Position numbers and translations under genes: made by a program. 7,083 nt of DNA from Bacteroidota bacterium. GTDB lineage: Bacteria; Bacteroidota; Bacteroidia; Bacteroidales; VadinHA17. The notes under the pieces are model-generated. The model was not told the DNA's origin, ran no database searches, and worked only from the letters and a program-made list of their open reading frames with translations. The stretch lies in assembly GCA_016868515.1 (NCBI GenBank), contig VGGM01000079.1, forward strand, positions 1 through 7,083. Reading direction: 5' to 3'. Below, piece by piece: positions 5,498-7,083 of this stretch. Each line of letters starts with the position of its first letter. The first letter of the stretch is position 1.

Positions 5498-7083
5498 CTA
5501 TTCCAGTGACGGCTCTCGGCGGCTGTTTACCGGCACCCAAAACCTGAAAAGACTGCCCCGGCCATATTCCGATTCAACCTCTATCCGGCCTCCGAGCATC
5601 TCAATATAGGCCTTTACTATCGATAGTCCCAGCCCCGAACCCTCGTGAGGCCGCGTGTTCGAAAGATCGGCCTGTACAAACCGGTCAAATATCACTCCTA
5701 CCCTGTCAGGCTTTATGCCGATTCCTGTGTCGCGTACGAAAAATACCATCTGATCACCCTCAGGGTAATTGCCGAATTCTATCTCCCCGGAAGGAGTGAA
5801 TTTAATTGCATTCTTAAGAAGGTTTGAAACTATACCGTCAAGTTTAACCTTATCGGTGCGGATTATGCCATTGTTCTCATCATCCCTCATCGACAGCCTG
5901 AAGTTCAACCCCTTCAGTCTGGCCTGCTGCAAAAAGAAAGCATGATAGTATTTCATGGTCTCCCTTATTCTTACTTCCGAAATGAAAACACTCATCTCCC
6001 TTGCTTCAATCTTCGATATCTCAATAATGTCGTTAATCGTGTCCATCAGCCTCTCTCCGCTGCGGCTGACAATATCGAGATAGTTGCTCTTGTTCTCCTC
6101 CGATAGCTCGGGTAACCTCAGTAACTCAAGAAAACCCAGTATCCCGTTCATCGGCGTCCTTATCTCATGGCTCATGTTGGCAAGAAACGCAGACTTAAGC
6201 CTGTCGCTCTCCTCTGCCTTCTCCTTGGCCCTTATCAGCTCCAGCTCGGCCAGTCTCTTTTGTGTTACATTCCTGCCATAAAGTGAGGCCCCTGTAACCT
6301 TGCCGTCTACCATTATCGGATTCATGGATACCTCAATGAAAACCGGGTTGCCTCCAAGGTCTATCCTGTCTTCAAAAACGAAATGCTCATTGGTAAATGT
6401 GCGGTCGTACCTGCTTTTCCAGAGATCCCTCAGCTGTTCAGGCAATGCCTCAATAATATTCGTTCCAATGCCAAGCTGCACCCCGAAGGTTTCCATGAAG
6501 GCGCTGGCAAATACCTCGTTTACATACTGTATCTCGTAGCTGGTATTAACAGACCAGATACTCTCCAGCGAGTTTTCAATTATTGCCTTGAGGTTTGCCT
6601 CGCTTTCCCTGATTTTCCTCTCAGCTCTGCGCCTCTCAGTTACGTCGCGTACAATTGCCTGAATGTAAATCTCGGTATCCTGCTCAAACCTGCTCAGCGA
6701 AACCTCCGCCACGAAATTCTCACCTCCCTGTCTGTAGTGTGTCCACGAAAACCGCTGCGGTATACCCTCTAATGCCTTGCCAATAATGCTCCTGGCCTTC
6801 TCCTCTGAAGGCTTTCCGTCTGCCTGTAACGGTGGACTCAATTCCCAGGGCGAACGGCCAATCAAATCCCTCTTCCTCTCAAACCCGTACATCTCAACCG
6901 CCATCCGGTTGCAGTCTGCAAACAACCCCTCATCCAGAATCAGAATAGCATCGTTCGCTCCTTCGAACAGGTTACTGTACATCTTTTCCCTCTTCTTCAG
7001 AGCCGCTTCAGCGTTCATCCGTTCTGTAATATCCTCAAGTATCCCGTCAAAGTGATCCGGCATACCGGTTTTGTCAAAAATCA
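5498..7083 (-). CDS. PAS-domain sensor histidine kinase (5' partial)
   Basis: The frame is open to the right edge and the first residues (IFDKTGMPDHFDGILEDITE) are the end of a PAS/PAC module, so the N-terminus is missing and the ATG at 7063 is internal. Counting from that Met: a second PAS domain at about 25-145 ending in IVRDVTERRRAE, a third at about 155-272 ending in GRNVTQKR, then HisKA with SHEIRTP and phosphoacceptor His299. The HATPase domain has Asn418 in NLLKNAIKFT (N-box), DTGIGI (445-450, G1), FDRF (459-462, F-box) and GSGLGLSIV (475-483, G2). The C-terminus is complete and no receiver domain follows, so it needs a partner regulator, which is not in this window. No membrane segment is visible in the part seen. 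It presumably phosphorylates a response regulator in response to a signal sensed by the PAS domains. The serine hydrolase gene follows after 113 bases. Confidence 0.95.
   Translation of the reverse strand, partial: IFDKTGMPDHFDGILEDITERMNAEAALKKREKMYSNLFEGANDAILILDEGLFADCNRMAVEMYGFERKRDLIGRSPWELSPPLQADGKPSEEKARSIIGKALEGIPQRFSWTHYRQGGENFVAEVSLSRFEQDTEIYIQAIVRDVTERRRAERKIRESEANLKAIIENSLESIWSVNTSYEIQYVNEVFASAFMETFGVQLGIGTNIIEALPEQLRDLWKSRYDRTFTNEHFVFEDRIDLGGNPVFIEVSMNPIMVDGKVTGASLYGRNVTQKRLAELELIRAKEKAEESDRLKSAFLANMSHEIRTPMNGILGFLELLRLPELSEENKSNYLDIVSRSGERLMDTINDIIEISKIEAREMSVFISEVRIRETMKYYHAFFLQQARLKGLNFRLSMRDDENNGIIRTDKVKLDGIVSNLLKNAIKFTPSGEIEFGNYPEGDQMVFFVRDTGIGIKPDRVGVIFDRFVQADLSNTRPHEGSGLGLSIVKAYIEMLGGRIEVESEYGRGSLFRFWVPVNSRREPSLE

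Noticed and set aside
5498..7063. Complete histidine kinase starting at the ATG at 7063
   Set aside because: The frame continues upstream to the window edge with residues typical of a PAS/PAC end, so that Met is internal.
935..7083. All five minus-strand genes as one functional operon or new system
   Set aside because: Only one gap is tight; the others are 65-232 bases, the functions do not form a known pathway, and a repeat array interrupts the run.

Overview
The window looks like ordinary chromosome from a member of the Bacteroidota, most likely a Bacteroidales-like environmental lineage. This is inference from protein style: a nitronate monooxygenase-like protein with a cysteine-rich tail, a multi-PAS histidine kinase without a receiver domain, an epimerase-DUF2867 fusion, mostly weak ribosome-binding sites, and a C-rich low-complexity repeat between genes. 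No RNA genes, CRISPR array, insertion sequence, phage gene or defence system is visible.

Layout. At the left edge a plus-strand gene (1-917, 5' end outside the window) encodes a nitronate monooxygenase/2-nitropropane dioxygenase-family flavoprotein. It converges on a run of five minus-strand genes that fills the rest of the window. In their direction of transcription (right to left) these are: a PAS-domain sensor histidine kinase (7083-5498, N-terminus outside the window), an exported serine hydrolase of the class C beta-lactamase/penicillin-binding fold (5384-3996), a beta-carbonic anhydrase of the Can type (3985-3359), an aspartate/glutamate racemase-family protein (3293-2586), and an NAD(P)-binding epimerase fused to a DUF2867 domain (2353-935). 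The serine hydrolase and the carbonic anhydrase are separated by only 10 bases and are probably co-transcribed. The other gaps are 113, 65 and 232 bases, so a single operon is possible but not shown. The five genes do not form a pathway that I recognise.

The most unusual part is the 232-base gap between the racemase and epimerase genes. It is largely filled (about 2402-2596) by a mosaic of short tandem units of 7, 8 and 9 bases, including a perfect 52-base direct repeat at an 89-base offset. On the strand that would be transcribed, the array is G-rich and holds two motifs with the spacing of a canonical G-quadruplex. The array supplies the stop codon of the racemase gene and ends about 30 bases before the ribosome-binding site of the epimerase gene. 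The epimerase probably starts at TTG; the longer ATG reading would run into the repeat.

No intergenic stretch exceeds 300 bases. I see no convincing new multi-gene system. The repeat array is the feature most worth following up.
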